Assembly: GCA_002633025.1 (NCBI GenBank)
Contig: NMRB01000112.1
Location: 440,125 to 504,124 of the forward strand
Length of the DNA stretch: 64,000 nucleotides
Reading direction: 5' to 3'
Origin: Notospermus geniculatus
Lineage: Eukaryota > Nemertea > Pilidiophora > Heteronemertea > Lineidae
Shown: positions 1 through 13,360 of the stretch, one piece after another
Numbering within the stretch: position 1 is the first letter of the stretch
Layout: each line of letters opens with the position of its first letter
Notes under the pieces: generated by a model
Seen by the model: only the letters and a program-made list of their open reading frames with translations
Told to the model about the DNA's origin: nothing
Database searches by the model: none
Program-made: the position numbers and the translations under genes

Positions 1-592
1 ACGCACATTTAGATGCAAGGAGATGCAACGAATCGATGGTAGGGAATGTAACGATCAAAATGAAGTCGCATTTTTGGTGAAAGCATCTTTTATTTCGATA
101 GGATATTGGTTCAAAGAACCGGTACAGGGTCAAAACCGGGAATCCGGGATCCGCCATGACATCTCCTGTGTATAATATAGTGTATTAGAAATTTAACCCC
201 CTACTCTCCGTGCACTAAACAAGAATGCCTCCGTGAATATTTGACAAACATGAAAATATGTAGATATATATTTGTTGGTGAAATCGGTCTTGGGCAGGCC
301 AGTTTTTGCACACATCAAAAATCGTGTGCACATCACTCACACTCCCCCCGCTGCTGTCGACCTGTGCTGTGCTGTGTGTTTTGGTGGTGGTGTGTGTCTG
401 TAGGCCTATGTGATCACATGCAGGCCTACATACCATGTATCGGCCTACATACATATCATGACATACACATAGCCTACACATTGCACATGCATGCTGGAGG
501 GTGGCTGCTGCATCTTTTTCTGTTTTAGTGACCTTCACTAGGCCGAGGCCTAAAGCTATATTTTAACATTTCGGCCATATTTCTGATTTCAG
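1..592. other. Upstream of the first recognisable arl6ip1 exon; no gene seen
   Basis: About 590 bp with no recognisable coding exon. It must hold intron sequence, because a good acceptor (polypyrimidine tract then AG at 591-592) precedes the first ARL6IP1-like exon. The start-codon exon of arl6ip1 was not found here and is probably further left. CA/TG-rich short words around 300-500 make spurious open frames on both strands. Confidence 0.5.
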
Positions 593-3500
593 AATGATTT
601 GGTAACAAAGATTAAAAAAGAACTGGAAGGATGGCGGGAAGTGCTCCTCCCACTGAACAAGATGCTGACATGGGAGAAGCCACATTACCCTGCCATCCTA
701 GTAGGAGTTATATCATTCATTTTCTTGTAAGTACTGTGATCTTCCTATTCAATCTAAGTTCCTATCTCAAAGTTTCCTTCGTAATATTGATCTGTTGTGG
801 TAGCCTACAGCTACAGCTCCAAACGATGTGGCAAGATTAATTTACTGAGGTAGCATCCATGCTGGTAACTTTGGCTTTCTATAGATGACATTCATTTTGT
901 TGAGCTTCACCAGTGACAGCGTAGAGTTCTTTGATGCCATATTGTTGCCATTTCTACCTGCTTATTTTTCAGTCATTACTGTTTTTCTTTCATTTCAGAT
1001 TGATATGGTATCTGGAGCCTTCAGTATTGACCACCTTCTCCCTCTTAGGATTCCATGTGTGTCTGATAGATTATTTAGTTCCAACTATTGCAACAAATCT
1101 TTTCCGGTCAGATAACTGGTGAGTATTATGTTTGGTGACTGTTGATTGCTGCTCTTGATCATGCTAGTGAAGTGGGCGATCGAGTTCTTTGGCTGATGAT
1201 TAATAAATCAATTTAAAAAATACTTCCTCCACTCCATATTCACAATGTTCATATGAGAGATTGTGATGTCGTCAGTCTTTATTTCTAGGACTGGTGTGCA
1301 AGAACGGGAGTTCGAGAACATCTGTATTCGGATACACAATGCCAAGGTGCACTTCCACAATTTGAAACAAGGTCTGGGAAACCTCAAGAGAGACAAGCCC
1401 AAGACAGTAAGTTCTAAGATAATATATCATTCGTGTGCATGAAACTTCAGAAATTCCTTGAAACCAATTTGATGAACATATCATAGTGTAACTTGCTGAT
1501 GTTATGGAATCGAATGAAGATTAAGAATCCAACACTGTTAGTGTTGAGTTTGTCATAATTCAGATTCATTGCACTTTGCTGGAGACTTACATGTGAAACA
1601 TGAATGAAGCCCAGTTGCTTACAATGGCGACGATTGCCCTTGAGTGTCAAGGGGCTCCTTGCACTGCTTGTTAACTTCCTCTGGTTTACATGCACCTCAC
1701 TGAGTAATATAATATTTTGCAAGGATTGTCTGGTGAATTAAAGCCATTCTTTTTAGCTCATTGAAGTTGTAGAATTACAGTAAGCATCTGTGTTCCTCTC
1801 CTTTCAGTACTTCGTAGCTGTAATGTCAACGCTGGGTATATTTGCTTGGGTTGGGAATCTCATCAACAACCTCTTACTCACCTATCTCATCAGTAAGTAA
1901 CATCTTCTGTTTTCGTCATCAATTTCATCTTAAATAATGAGAACAGTATTTCACCATATGGAAGGACGGCACCCATTCAATGGCTTAGATTGTAAACAGC
2001 CTGTAAAATGAGGATCATCTTGCCTTTTCAAGGCCCTGTAATCCAGGATGTTTCCAACGGGGCGAGCTAGGCCAATCAAGGCTATGAAGGGTTAACACGT
2101 TCACTGCTGGGGACGTAGTACTACGTCCTGGTGGTTGCTTTGGTTCTTGCCAGGGGCGTATATATATGTCTTTATGCAATGTTAGGTCATGATTTATCCA
2201 TTCAAAATACCGGTAAAATCATCGGCAATGGCAAAGGACCTCCCCCAGTGCCGAAGGACGTAACGTCGCTTGGCACAGTGAAAGAAGGGGTAAGATTTGC
2301 CATAGGACATAACATTCAAGGGCACAGGCAATGTCTGAAAAATTCCCGGCAACACCACTGGACCCTCAAAAATGGCGTCGGCAGTGAACGTGTTACCGGT
2401 AATAATATGTGACCGTCTATGGGAAAACCCGGTCAAAGTCGCTGAACACCACATGGTTAATAGGTTACGTTGAGAGTGTCATCACAATAAAAAAACACCG
2501 GTCTGTTGGTGGCAAATAAAGCCTTATCGATTGTGCAACAAAGATCAGGTATGGTCAAGGCCTGCGTCACACCCCAGCGACTTTGGCCGGGTTTTCTCGT
2601 AGACAGTCACGTATATGACATGCATTATTCCTGACATTTCTGAGGCAATTCCCAAACTGATGAATTTGAACTCAATCTTTTTCTGTCATCAGACTGGCAA
2701 AAGGGTTTTGGGGTGGTGTGAACGTACCCGGTACATGTAGGTTGACGATGAAATATCCTATTGAACTGGAGAATTAGAATTAGAATGTGATGTTCACATC
2801 AGCTGAAACTCCTGTGTGAATTCATAAAATGTAAATGTATGAGTGATTTATTTGTTCTGCATGCCAGCTCAGGTAAATGCCCAGTACAGTATGACAGGCT
2901 GCTTACGCAGTATCCATGTTCTCAGAGATGGGTACTGAGCAATACCTTTGTGTGGAATCACCATGCATTCTAATCACAGAGGGATTCCTCAACACTGTTG
3001 CAGTGTATATTGGCCTTTGGTCTGAAGAGGGTGGCATTATTACAAGCCCATTTCTATTATTAGGAAGCCTTAGTAGTGGTATTGAGTTCACATATGTAGG
3101 CCTGCCCTGGCTTCTGTTCTTACTTACTCAGCTTTCTCACTCGCGTATTTGTTGTCAGTACCCTTTACTTTTCCGCTGAAAATGACATCATGGCAGACTC
3201 TATTCTATGCATTGCCTGTGGCACCACCATAAGAATAGGGTGGCCACATTTATTTTCCATCAGGGCATGAAATAAGTTATGACCAGGCCAAAAAATGAGT
3301 ACCGTTTCTCCACATATTGGTGGAAGCCTGCGGTTTTCTTGGACGAAATCCCAAAGGACATCTTTATGTCAGTTTCTGCTATTCCACCTGTTGTTGACTT
3401 GGATGGTTCTGCAGAGCACTCTCCTGTCTTAACCTTCAGGATATTGGTTCAGCTTCTATTGTCTGGTTATGAAGGCACCTATTGTGAATTCCAGAAGTTG

Positions 3501-5190
3501 AAGTATCATGTACCTAGACTTGCCTACATGTACAGGTAGGCCTATTGTCTGGCAAGTACGAATCAGTTTAGAGTGGGCTCTTGTGTTATGAAGCACTGGA
3601 AATCTCGACAGCAGGTCTTGATGTAAATATCCTACCCAGAAGGTAAACAAGGAACTGTGTCTTGTGTATTTGGTCTCATTTTCTTGATTTTGTCCATCAC
3701 ATAGTCAAGTACTTCATAAAACCAAAGTCTGCTACGATCAGCATATCTCAAAACATATAGATCCCAAAATTTTCTGGATCTGTTTAAAACTTCCTTTCAT
3801 TTATCATTGCTGTGGTTGAAATCTCAACTAAGAATCTGAAAATTTTTATGCTTTGACGTGATTCAGAATCCACAGGTGCCACTCACTCGACCCCTCTCGT
3901 GATTCCCCTGTTCGCACTCAACAGCTGGCACTTGTGTTCGTAACTCCAGTTCAAAGGCATTGATGTATGTTCCTCCTTGCAAAACCTGTGTTCCTTCACA
4001 CTAGGTATCCGATAAGACAGACCTGTAGACTTCACAAGAGATTGTGTAGGAGTTTGCATCATGTTTCAACCACCGTTGAGATATCGATGAAGTGAGAATG
4101 CTCATTGAGTGCAGTTAGAAATTGCATTCATATCTGGGTCTACCTCACAATTTGCTCATCTCTGACGGGCTTGTGACTGGAAGCAGTACATTCCGTCTGC
4201 ATTTTCACTGTTAGTGAAGCTGATACAGATACAAAAAAGTTTCGTGCAGATTTACCAGCCAAAAGGAACCTTGAACTACAGGGTGGGCCAGAGAAAGTGT
4301 CCCTCGAACAATAGGGAAACAATAGAAATGCTATTGCTCAAGGGACACTTTCTCTGGCCCACCCTGTAGAGTTCAGAATTCATCAAGTCCATCAAAAAGC
4401 ACCATGGAGTGTATCTTCTTGATCTTGATCCAAAGGAATGCATGCCACCTTATTCATCATCTCTGCAGCAAATCCTATTGATTTTGTTAGTGGGAATATC
4501 CAGTCGGCAGATTCTTTCGTACATAGTGAGTTATTTCTGCACCATGCTGGTGAATGTGATATGTAAATACCAGATCTCAATTCACTGGTATCATCAAGTA
4601 GTCTTGAGAAACACTTGACTTTGACTCATTGGTGGTCTGCATGATGAAAGTCTTCACACTTCATTCTTCAACCTAGCCATGTCAGGGTACACAAAATTAT
4701 TCATGGCATCATGAAATGTTTGTATAGGACTTAGTATTCTGGGTTCAGGATTGATGGAGTGGTAGCTCTATCAAATAATTCATAGAAAATCACACCTATT
4801 CATGTATGTATATAGATAGCTTAACCAAGGTCAGAAAAAGGTGGCCCAATGTCAGTTTCTTTGTACCTTTTCCACCACAAGAGCTGTAGCTAAGAATAGT
4901 GTAATCGTTTCTGCCTGGGGAACCAACTTTGCAAGGAATGTAAGACCAACAACAAATTCACATGTCTCACATGAACGGACTGAGCTAAAGGAATATGGGC
5001 CTAAACCAATAGAAATACTGCACTTACACAGTTGGCATGTACCTTATCACACCATCTGTCTTTGTATCTTTCAGTTGTGTTCCTTGTCCTCCTACCGGGC
5101 CTCCGCCATCGTGGTATTATGCAGAAGTACACAAACCAGGCAAAGGATGCCGTCAAGGGTCTCGTTCAGGGCAAGAAGAAAAAGAACTGA
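593..5190 (+). CDS. arl6ip1: ADP-ribosylation factor-like 6-interacting protein 1 (ER-shaping membrane protein), first exon missing
   Basis: Exons 593-726, 999-1118, 1289-1406, 1808-1892 and 5075-5190 (TGA at 5188) join in frame to about 190 residues; the human protein has about 203. Visible landmarks match the family in order: an amphipathic LEGWREVL start, a first hydrophobic hairpin with WYLEPSV and LIDYLVP, a polar loop, a second hydrophobic segment with NNLLLTYLI, then LLPGL and a lysine-rich tail ending GKKKKN. Family knowledge: ARL6IP1 sits in the ER membrane through hairpins, shapes tubules and is linked to hereditary spastic paraplegia. All junctions are GT-AG with compatible phases. 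The initiator exon lies upstream and was not identified; an ATG-led frame starting at 631 is out of register. Intron 4 is 3.2 kb and holds several TIR elements. Confidence 0.93.
2092..2396. mobile_element. TTAA-flanked short TIR element in arl6ip1 intron 4
   Basis: The left end reads TTAACACGTTCACTGC and the right end carries its reverse complement GCAGTGAACGTGTTA. The element is about 300 bp and has no transposase. The TTAA at the left edge suggests a piggyBac-type non-autonomous element (MITE). The right flank is TTAC, so the target duplication is degraded or the family differs. Confidence 0.6.
2409..2610. mobile_element. Short palindromic TIR element
   Basis: Imperfect inverted repeats of about 35 bp: GTGACCGTCTATGGGAAAAC at the left, and a partner ending TCTCGTAGACAGTCAC at the right. 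Both arms carry an AAACCCGG / CCGGGTTT core and a matching GCGACTTTG word. No coding capacity; a MITE right next to the preceding element. Confidence 0.55.
4275..4370. mobile_element. Mariner-like palindromic MITE (about 95 bp)
   Basis: Near-perfect inverted repeats: TACAGGGTGGGCCAGAGAAA at the left and its reverse complement ending CACCCTGTA at the right, arms about 28 bp, loop about 40 bp. The terminal TA and the CAGGG end fit a Tc1/mariner-type non-autonomous element with a TA target site. It lies in arl6ip1 intron 4. Confidence 0.7.
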
Positions 5191-8100
5191 ATCCTAACCC
5201 ACTTTCGAAGTCTACCTTCGTCATTGGCGCTATGTTTGCTACCCTTGCTGGCTCGTAACTTGAATATTTCTCTTAAAACTCATATGCAAATGAGTTTTTG
5301 TCATACTAATTGAATGTTGGCTACATGTACGTGTATGTTACCCCCCTGAAAATATAATCGTGTCTCAATTTTACCCCAAACATTGCATTGATGAGATCCT
5401 TTGTGTACATTCATATGTAATGTACTTCTACTGCTGTGCTGAATTCCATTTCTTACTCTCCTCCGAGACGCCAGAGTATTGGAGAAGGTAGCACTTCTTG
5501 TACTAGCGATCACTAGCTACATATTGTAGAGCACATGAGAGGTTCTTCATATGATGAAATGGTGTTACCTGAAGCTTATTGCAGATGGCACTAGCTGCAT
5601 TACGGCAGTAGCCTGGCTGTACCGGTAACCTTTTTCTTACCTGAGAATACTGCACTGTATATCTTCATCACATGTTTTGTCACACTATTATTATGGTTAT
5701 TTGTGATCACTGTTTCAGCCAGGAATTCAAACAACTATAATGCATTCTATAACTTATACATGTACTCTGATAGTGGATAAGACAATGTAAGGGAAGTAAT
5801 GATACTAATTTCATGATGTGCCAAATGTAGTCATGCTTTATGTTGGGTGTGGAAATGCATTTATGGAAGGCTTTCTTTCAGCATATTTCATGCATCAGTC
5901 AATGTGTGTCGGTGTGTTTATCAAAGTCAACTTCTCTATTTATGGAATTTAACTTCTAAGTGGCCATGTCGAGTCTTACGGACCCGAGTCATCTAGGCTT
6001 TTGAATTCTGTCAGGCCATTATTGATCCATACTTACCAGTAATTTACCAGCATCTCCTTATAATTTCAGTATAAAGCACTTGTCAAACACAGTCTTTGAA
6101 TTTTCTTCAGATTTTATCCTGCATGATGACGATAGAGCTATATTTTTGTACCACCCCATAGGCAGCTATTAAGGTTATCTTTCGTGCCATACTCGTGTAC
6201 TGTTTTCACCTCTCACAAACTTTTCTTGTTTGTTCTTGGTGTGTTCTATGAGTGTGGTCTTGTTGATAAATTTTCATACTTTTCAACATTTTAAAAAAGT
6301 TATATAATTTGAATATTGAGACCTTTGGCTGCCCTGTTGGGGAACTTATGTAAATTGATGCAAATTTATGTAAATTTATGAACAGTCGTCAATCAACTCA
6401 GCAACTTGACTGCTCAGTTACTAAATACAAATAGCCATCAGGACGGACGATGCTATTCCATTGGAATAATTCTACAGTATTCTATACTTCTTCTTATCTT
6501 TCTTTTTTTCTGTTCTGATGAACTCCTTGCTGTGATAAAGATACCAGGTACTTTATTCCAGATGTAAGGAGTCACAACTCAAGTTTTCTGTCTTTCGCAT
6601 TTTCTCTTGCCTTCACCTCTTAAAGCGGATTGTTCACGTCTGTCCAAAGTGAACCAAAAATAATAAAACAACGCGTTTTATTCGTAACAACAACTGGTAA
6701 ATGCATTGCGGCGGCCGCTCCAGAAACCGTTCCGTGGAATCTTTGACTCGGCGAGAATAGTCCGCTTTAAATGAATGACTGTGAAGGTTGACAGGTTGTT
6801 TACTTTGAGTCACTGATAGCAAAAGCTTTTGGCTTCTATTGCAATTACTAACAGTTACTACCACAATATGATGTAGCACAAGTACAAAACTTCATTTATA
6901 TCATGTAATTATCCACATCTACACTTACCTTCCCAACTAACTGGAATCACATGATCTCTCACAGTGGTGCCTTTCCACATAGGGTCAGTAAAATTGTCAA
7001 TGAATTTTGGTTAGTTTGCCTGAACAAAAGTTGAATCTTTTTTCCCACAACGGGAAAACTTTTGTGAAACACTGTGTATTCAGAAATTTTTACTGTATAT
7101 ATCATTTTACCGAGGTTTTGCAAAAAGCCATAAAGAACAAGTTGTTTGTGTGGAAGGTCTGCAATTCAATGCAGGTATGTTCGTTTATGTTAATTATGGC
7201 ATTCTTTACACTTTGTTATTAAGTCAGTTATTCAAGAAAAACCGGCCATGATCATATCATTTTCAAAGGGTAGTTGTGTTCAGGTGAATCCTTCTGTAAA
7301 TACAACAAAATCATGCATCGGCATTGCATTTCAGGTGAACTTGAGTATTTCTTCATCTAAAGACTCGTTCTCTTAGTGGGATCATATAGGCGATTAAGTT
7401 GCAATCTGTTTGAGTTTGCTGTGTCAGCTATACTTGGTACCAAAATGGAGAAGGGGTAAATCATGAGATTTCAGTCCATTTTGTGCTACCAAGGCAGTAG
7501 ATGACCTCTGCAAACCAACTACATGTAGTATTAAAGATAATATATCACGGATATTTTCGCGGGCCACGAAAATCATTGTTTATTTACATTTTGTTTGTTT
7601 ATTTCTCGTTTTTCTTTGTCTTATGAGTAATTTGTTGGTGATATGCCCCTCTAGAAATTCTTTTGATACTGAAAACATTCAATTTGGTGGGTTGGCATGT
7701 CCCAAAAGTCCAAAATAACATAATGTAAACATCAATGTTTACAAACATTAAACGTAAACAATGAAGTCGTGATATATTATCTTTAAGATCACCCAGTAAG
7801 TCCTGCAAGAATTTGTTATTGTTGTCAGTGAGATGCACTACAGCTTTTTTCCAGTTTGAGGACAGTTTGGAAGAGACTGGGATTGGATATTTAGGGCTCC
7901 TGTGCATGTTCCCTTGTGCCAAAACGTTCCCCATGTACGGTATTGCATTTCTTGTGTTTTAGGACTGTATAGTCCTAAAACAGTGAGTATTTATTGGTAT
8001 TTTGTGTTTGTACATAATTTATTTTAATGCTGTCATACCACCACCAGGGAAGTTTATGTTGCACATAGAAAGGGCTTTCATTTTCTCATTATTGGTGCAT

Positions 8101-8930
8101 GCAATGTATCTTGGTCATAAAACATTTTATAGGATTAATAAAATAATGCACTTGATGTCTAGGTTTAGTCAAACTAACTCATATATGTTGGGGAGTGGGA
8201 TGTGAAACTTTTGGGGGGGTATGTCTTGAAAATAATGTTTCCCTTGTCTGAAACTTGCGGCAATATCTGATCGTAGATGGGGAGTTCCTTACTCACCTCC
8301 TTGTGACAAAGTTTGTAATTACTGTGTCAATAATGTGTTGATACACTGCTTTTGTGTCAAATACATTTTATGAATTACAGTACATGTATTTATCAATACA
8401 TTTTTAGGGATTGATACATTTTTGGCATTTCAAAAACAGGTTTCACTCTTGTTGTATTTGCCAAAGTTGAAATTTTGGGATGAAATGGGAATTTTATTAA
8501 TGTGTGTTCATACTAATCTGATGTAGTGTAGATGTTGTGATAGTTAACTTTTGCATCATACCTCCTTACAGTTCAGCCAGCTGATTCACACTGCTGAAGA
8601 AAGATTCTGAAAAGTTTGCTTGCTTTGACAGAATCCATGTGAAGGAACAGAATCCTTATTTCAGCACTGGACCATCATTTTACATCAGTCTTTTTCGCTT
8701 GGCTAGAGAAAATATGACAACTGAAAAGTCAGCACGAGAACCAAAGACTTATTTATAACATGACATGATTTTGATATGGAAGTTGGTGTTCCAAATTTTA
8801 ACCCTGTGTGCAATAGATGATGAGATTACATGTAGTTATAGGATGTGCCTTTAGCTATATTAGTGTTGTGTCTGTATATGCATGGCTTGTAATAAAGTGT
8901 GTACTGAAATGAAAGTTCTCTCTACTTCCT
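5191..8930 (+). other. arl6ip1: Probable long 3' UTR of arl6ip1, ending at a poly(A) signal near 8891
   Basis: No coding exon is recognisable after the stop codon. The stretch is AT-rich and contains a canonical AATAAA at 8891 followed by a GTGT-rich tract, typical of a cleavage site. A transcript this long (about 3.7 kb of UTR) is inference; earlier AATAAA-like words exist, for example near 6662, so shorter isoforms are possible. A TIR element lies inside at 7531-7786. Confidence 0.4.
7531..7786. mobile_element. TIR element inside the presumed arl6ip1 3' UTR
   Basis: Perfect terminal inverted repeats of 18 bp: TTAAAGATAATATATCAC at the left and GTGATATATTATCTTTAA at the right, about 256 bp apart. 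No transposase frame; a non-autonomous DNA element. Confidence 0.65.
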
Positions 8931-11900
8931 TTAAGTGATTCCATCCTGACTGCTTATGAGAAGGCTCTGGTCTCCATGTTCACCATGGGTAGGGGTTGCT
9001 GTTGCCATAGACTGGTTCTCTGGAATACCGAGTGTGTAGAGGGCAAACTGGCAGAGTTGCAACCACTCTGAAAGTTTGTACAAACTTCAATAAAAGGGAT
9101 TGTCTAATCTCATTAGACATTCCCATTGGACATGATGCAAATGTATCATAAATCAAGTGCATTCCAGGTGATTTTCGCATGTTACACCTCTCAGAAATGG
9201 GTGAAAATCCCAATCATAATCAGTCATATCTGAAGCCAGATCATCAATTTCATCCCATTCACCTTCCGAGGTCGTTCTCCCATGCTGATATGGTGCATCT
9301 AACTTGAGGTACAATGTAATCCCTCACCTTTGGGTAGAGCCCAGGGGAACAAATCTTCATCAGTAGGCCTATCTCGTTCTGTAAACAGCCTAATACGGGT
9401 TGACAATGACCAAACCAACCATTCAAACTCGACGCCTGTTCGGCGGCGTTTTTTTCTCCGCCTTTGCCATCGGGTAGCGTCTGTGATTAGGAGTCAAAGG
9501 GGAGTCTCCTCGGCAAATCTTAAACAGCTTTGAGTACGTCAGAATGTCATTTTTGAGTCTCACTGCCGATTGCCTGATATTCAATTGAATCACAACAGAA
9601 ACCTGCACATCAAACCGCTCACAAGGAACGCTGAAGAATAAGATTTGTAAATCCCGATTCAAGGGACATCCATGTGTTTTCCACCTGCTCCAGGAAGACG
9701 GTTCAGACTTTATGTCTGTCATTTTGACTAGTTGAAGAGTGTTATGTTGCATGTCCTCGCGGCAATGGATGAAAGGTACCGGCCCTGATGGCGAGTCAAA
9801 AATATTTAGTCAATCTGTCATTCGTTCCTCTCTCAGAGCAGGCGTCGTACATGTAGGTGTCGAATGCCCCTCTGGCCTTGTCCCCGCCATTATGAAGCAA
9901 CCGAAACTCGATACTCTTCTAGCTATCCACTTATCGCACACTTTTCAAAATGTCAGCGATTTTATGAAGTTCACCTTGTGAAATTCATTGAAAAAAACAT
10001 TTGTAGAATCGTTTAAAAACCATTCAGCTGCAACTTGGCATGGAGAGATAAGTTACCTGAACATTTTATACCGAAAATAAGAAAACTGAGGGAAATATCA
10101 GCTGGGATGGCGGTGGATTCAACTCTGGTGTTAGATATTGTGTCTACCGTCTGCTTATCTTGCGCCACGTGACCACTCCACGCTCAGCATCATGGATTAG
10201 CTTTCGGAACCTGATTCAGAACTCCGCGGCGTTAACTTGAAAATACGTTTGGCTTTGATTAGTGCAAAGAAAATCAAAACTATCGTCTGAAAAAGTCAGG
10301 AATTAGATGTTTGAGGCGGGTATCGGGGGCTTAGAAGGAGAAGTGGCGAGGAGTGATCCCGCTGATTGTGGAGAGGGTGGTGGATGTACCAACTGTTTGT
10401 TTGATGAACAGAATCAATCTATGAAAATAAAGTTGATCCGTGTAAAATCAAACAAAAACAACAATCCGTGTCCACGGTGTGAATTCCCGATGAAAACATC
10501 AGTTCTGCTGTTCGTCTGGAGGTGTATTCCTGGTTTGAATATCCGAGACAGAAAATCGTTGATAAATCTGGTTTCAAATTAGCCTGACGTCCGTGCTCCC
10601 CGGTGAAGAGACGTGTGGAGGAATTTGTTTCTGATAGGGACAGATTTGTTGAACACATAAACTTATCGTACGGGTGACATGTCCGTGACACGCCACCATG
10701 TTTTTCCCACGAAAAAAAGAAGCGAGGTAGCTTCTTTTCATACGGCATCAATGAGAAATTCGCAGGGAGTATTTTGTCATGGCCGGCAGGGCGGTCCCGT
10801 ACAAAAAAGATCAACTGTCACAATGTCACCTCAACGCCAAAATCTGCTTCAAAAGTCGTTTTCTTCAGATACGTCATGGCTCCCACTAAAGAATTCATCC
10901 TCTCAAAAGAGGGTCATGCGTCTTCTCCGTCATGAGGGTGGCAATATCAGCTAGGATGAATCTCAGGATGTATCGTCAGGACCGTAGCTGGCTTTTTGGT
11001 GGGTACTGGGGGAACACCTCTTTGCCATTTTGCGACCTTTTTGCGGCAAATATCTCAATGAAAAAGCATGTTTTCGGTGACGTCTGTTGGGAGGGGGGGG
11101 GGGGCGCAACACGTCCCTATGATACTATAGCATGCCTGGTACGACTGGTATGCCTGGTACCAATAGGCGCGTGGTACTTACCAATAGGTGCCTGGTATAC
11201 CAATAGGCGCGTGGTAAACCTACCAATAGGTGCCTGGTATAACAATAGGCGCGTGGTTGGTATACCTACCAATAGCTGCCTGGTATACCAATAGGCGCGT
11301 GTAGAGAGGAAGTGAAACGAAATAAAGAAACAAACACGCGCGTTTGTCACTTTCTTGGAACGTTTTTGTTAGAGACCACATCGCCTCACTTTCGCTATCT
11401 TCCGCAAACTTGGAGTTCCCTTAGGTGTTTACCTTTACAAAGGCAGATACAAGTATATAGTTGTAGCGAACTAATGCGGCAGAAGACTAGATCATTCCTG
11501 GTACGCCTGGTTAATCAGTCGACAATACCTAACGCCGGGGAGGGTATATATATAGTAGGCCTACTCTGGGGCCTGAGGCCATAAAGTCAAATATTGAAAA
11601 AGAAATGGCGCTGTGTGGGACTGATGCAAAAGAAGCATGCTTGTCAAGAACAGCCATGGTATGTAGGTACACATGAAGGGCCTATTTCATTATAGAATGT
11701 GACACATTTTGAATATGCCAGGCTTGATCTAACGGAATTTCAACTCAGATCAATTCTTTTGAGTGTAGGTGGAAGGAAACACAAATACTAAAAGAATGTG
11801 TTGGTTTTAACATTTGTTTTGAAAAACCTGTCTAATCAGATTGACGTGAGATCCATTTCCACTTACGGTCCGCCGATAAACGCTTTACCTAATACTTGTC

Positions 11901-13360
11901 ATAAGCTCTTCTCTAATGAGATGAAACTCGCGTGGCACGTGCGCCTGCTGAGAAGACTGCTTTGCTCGGTGAGGTGAAACCCGACCAACTTTCCGGAGTC
12001 TGGGGTTAATGTGCCGGAACGATCTCTTAATTCCGCCTCTCAACGCTGGTGGTGTAGTTCACCCGCTTCGGTACGAATTTTTGAAGCGCGTACTTTCGTC
12101 AATAGAAGATTCTGTCGAATCATACCTTAGCGTCTTCAACCCTGATTTCATACAACTTAAAATCACTAAACGACATTTTCTCTTTACCAAACTTGTTAAA
12201 AACTCCATTTCAGATGACATTCCAACCCTTGTTTACTGTAGAAATGAAGTTATAGGATGCATTCGGTATAGAAAAGTCGGATGTGGGCCCGCCACAGCGG
12301 ATTTTCTTCCTAACCGGTATAGATTCCTATAACCGGTATATCCATTACGAAACGAAATTAACGAAGTTAATGGTTGGGTAAGTGTAAGGGTTAAGGTTGG
12401 GTCAGGGTTATTGTTGGGAGTAGTATTAGGATTAGAATTAGGATTAACTTTTGCTATATAGGCCTAGGCTAGGGAAAAAATGGTCGTAATGGATATATCG
12501 GTTAGGAAAAAAGTTCGCAAATCGCGGCCTCACCCTCTACGAGGAGAGATAGAGAGAAATCCTTGGGGAAAGCTCGGATCCTTCGATTTTGGCCAAACGC
12601 GGGTTTAAGAAGATTCCATAGGACATATACGGCAGCACCACGCCACAAGAATCGCCGCATATTCCAGCAACTACAGGAGACTCCTCCCAACTGCCATGAC
12701 TACAAACGGAACAACCTGATTGGCTGGCGGCAAACTGAGGCACAACCTGCCTCTTCAAGAGAGCTTTATTTTGTTGATTACCTGATGAGCACCAATAATC
12801 AGCTTCGTACAGGTGCAAACAACATTATTAGGATCACTTAGTGAAATACACTTGCTTTCTGTCATACGATCGTTAGAAAAACGGATTGACTCTTTCCGCT
12901 GCGAACACCGACTGGAGTGGAGTAGAGGGATTTCGTCGTTTTGCGTTTTTATCAACCTTGCTGAGGACACTTCGTTCTGCGGAGGATTTCGCAAACTTGT
13001 GACGGCATCTTGAAATCCTTCAGTAGACTTCATCAGTTGTCTCCTCCTGGAATTACTTTGGTCTGCTGGAAGTACACCTAAAGTTCGATTTTGCTGCTCA
13101 TGTTGGTCATCTCCGAGCGACAGGACGACATTTTTCCAGACGACATTGAAACTGACGTCAAGGTCTGCTGCGTCGCGAGAGGAAAATGTTTGCTTTTTCC
13201 TAAGTCGGTCTGAGAAACAATCGTGTTTTAGGCAGTGAACTCTTTCCTTACACCAACTTGCTTTAAAGAGCTTTCACCCAATCGCATTCAAAAGGAACTC
13301 TTGACACAGGAAATTTTGTTTCCACTAAGCCAAATTTCCTCATTTGTTTCGTAAAAAACG
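8931..13360. other. Intergenic region between arl6ip1 and the bHLH gene
   Basis: No protein family was recognised on either strand in about 4.4 kb. A 107-residue frame at 12009-12332 has no recognisable domain. The stretch carries a G-run (about 11091-11104), a 40-46 bp tandem repeat (11159-11303), a short degenerate GGTTAGGG-like tract (about 12370-12450), and, in the last few hundred bases, the presumed promoter and 5' UTR of the bHLH gene. Base composition is less AT-rich from about 9400 rightward. Confidence 0.5.
11159..11303. repeat. Tandem repeat, four units with 40-46 bp spacing
   Basis: The word CAATAGGCGCGTGG recurs at 11161, 11201, 11244 and 11290, alternating with CCAATAG(G/C)TGCCTGGTAT. 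Spacings are 40, 43 and 46 bp, so units are slightly degenerate. A short G-run lies about 55 bp upstream. Confidence 0.8.

Noticed and set aside
631-840. ATG-led 69-residue frame over arl6ip1 exon 2
   Set aside because: It is out of frame with the ARL6IP1-like reading (ELEGWREVL...) and crosses the donor at 727.
12009-12332. 107-residue plus-strand frame upstream of the bHLH gene
   Set aside because: No recognisable domain, no clear splice partners; could be chance. Kept only as part of the intergenic description.
12364-12455. Telomere-like GGTTAGGG/GGGTTAAGG tract
   Set aside because: Too degenerate and short to call an interstitial telomere; low-complexity drift explains it.
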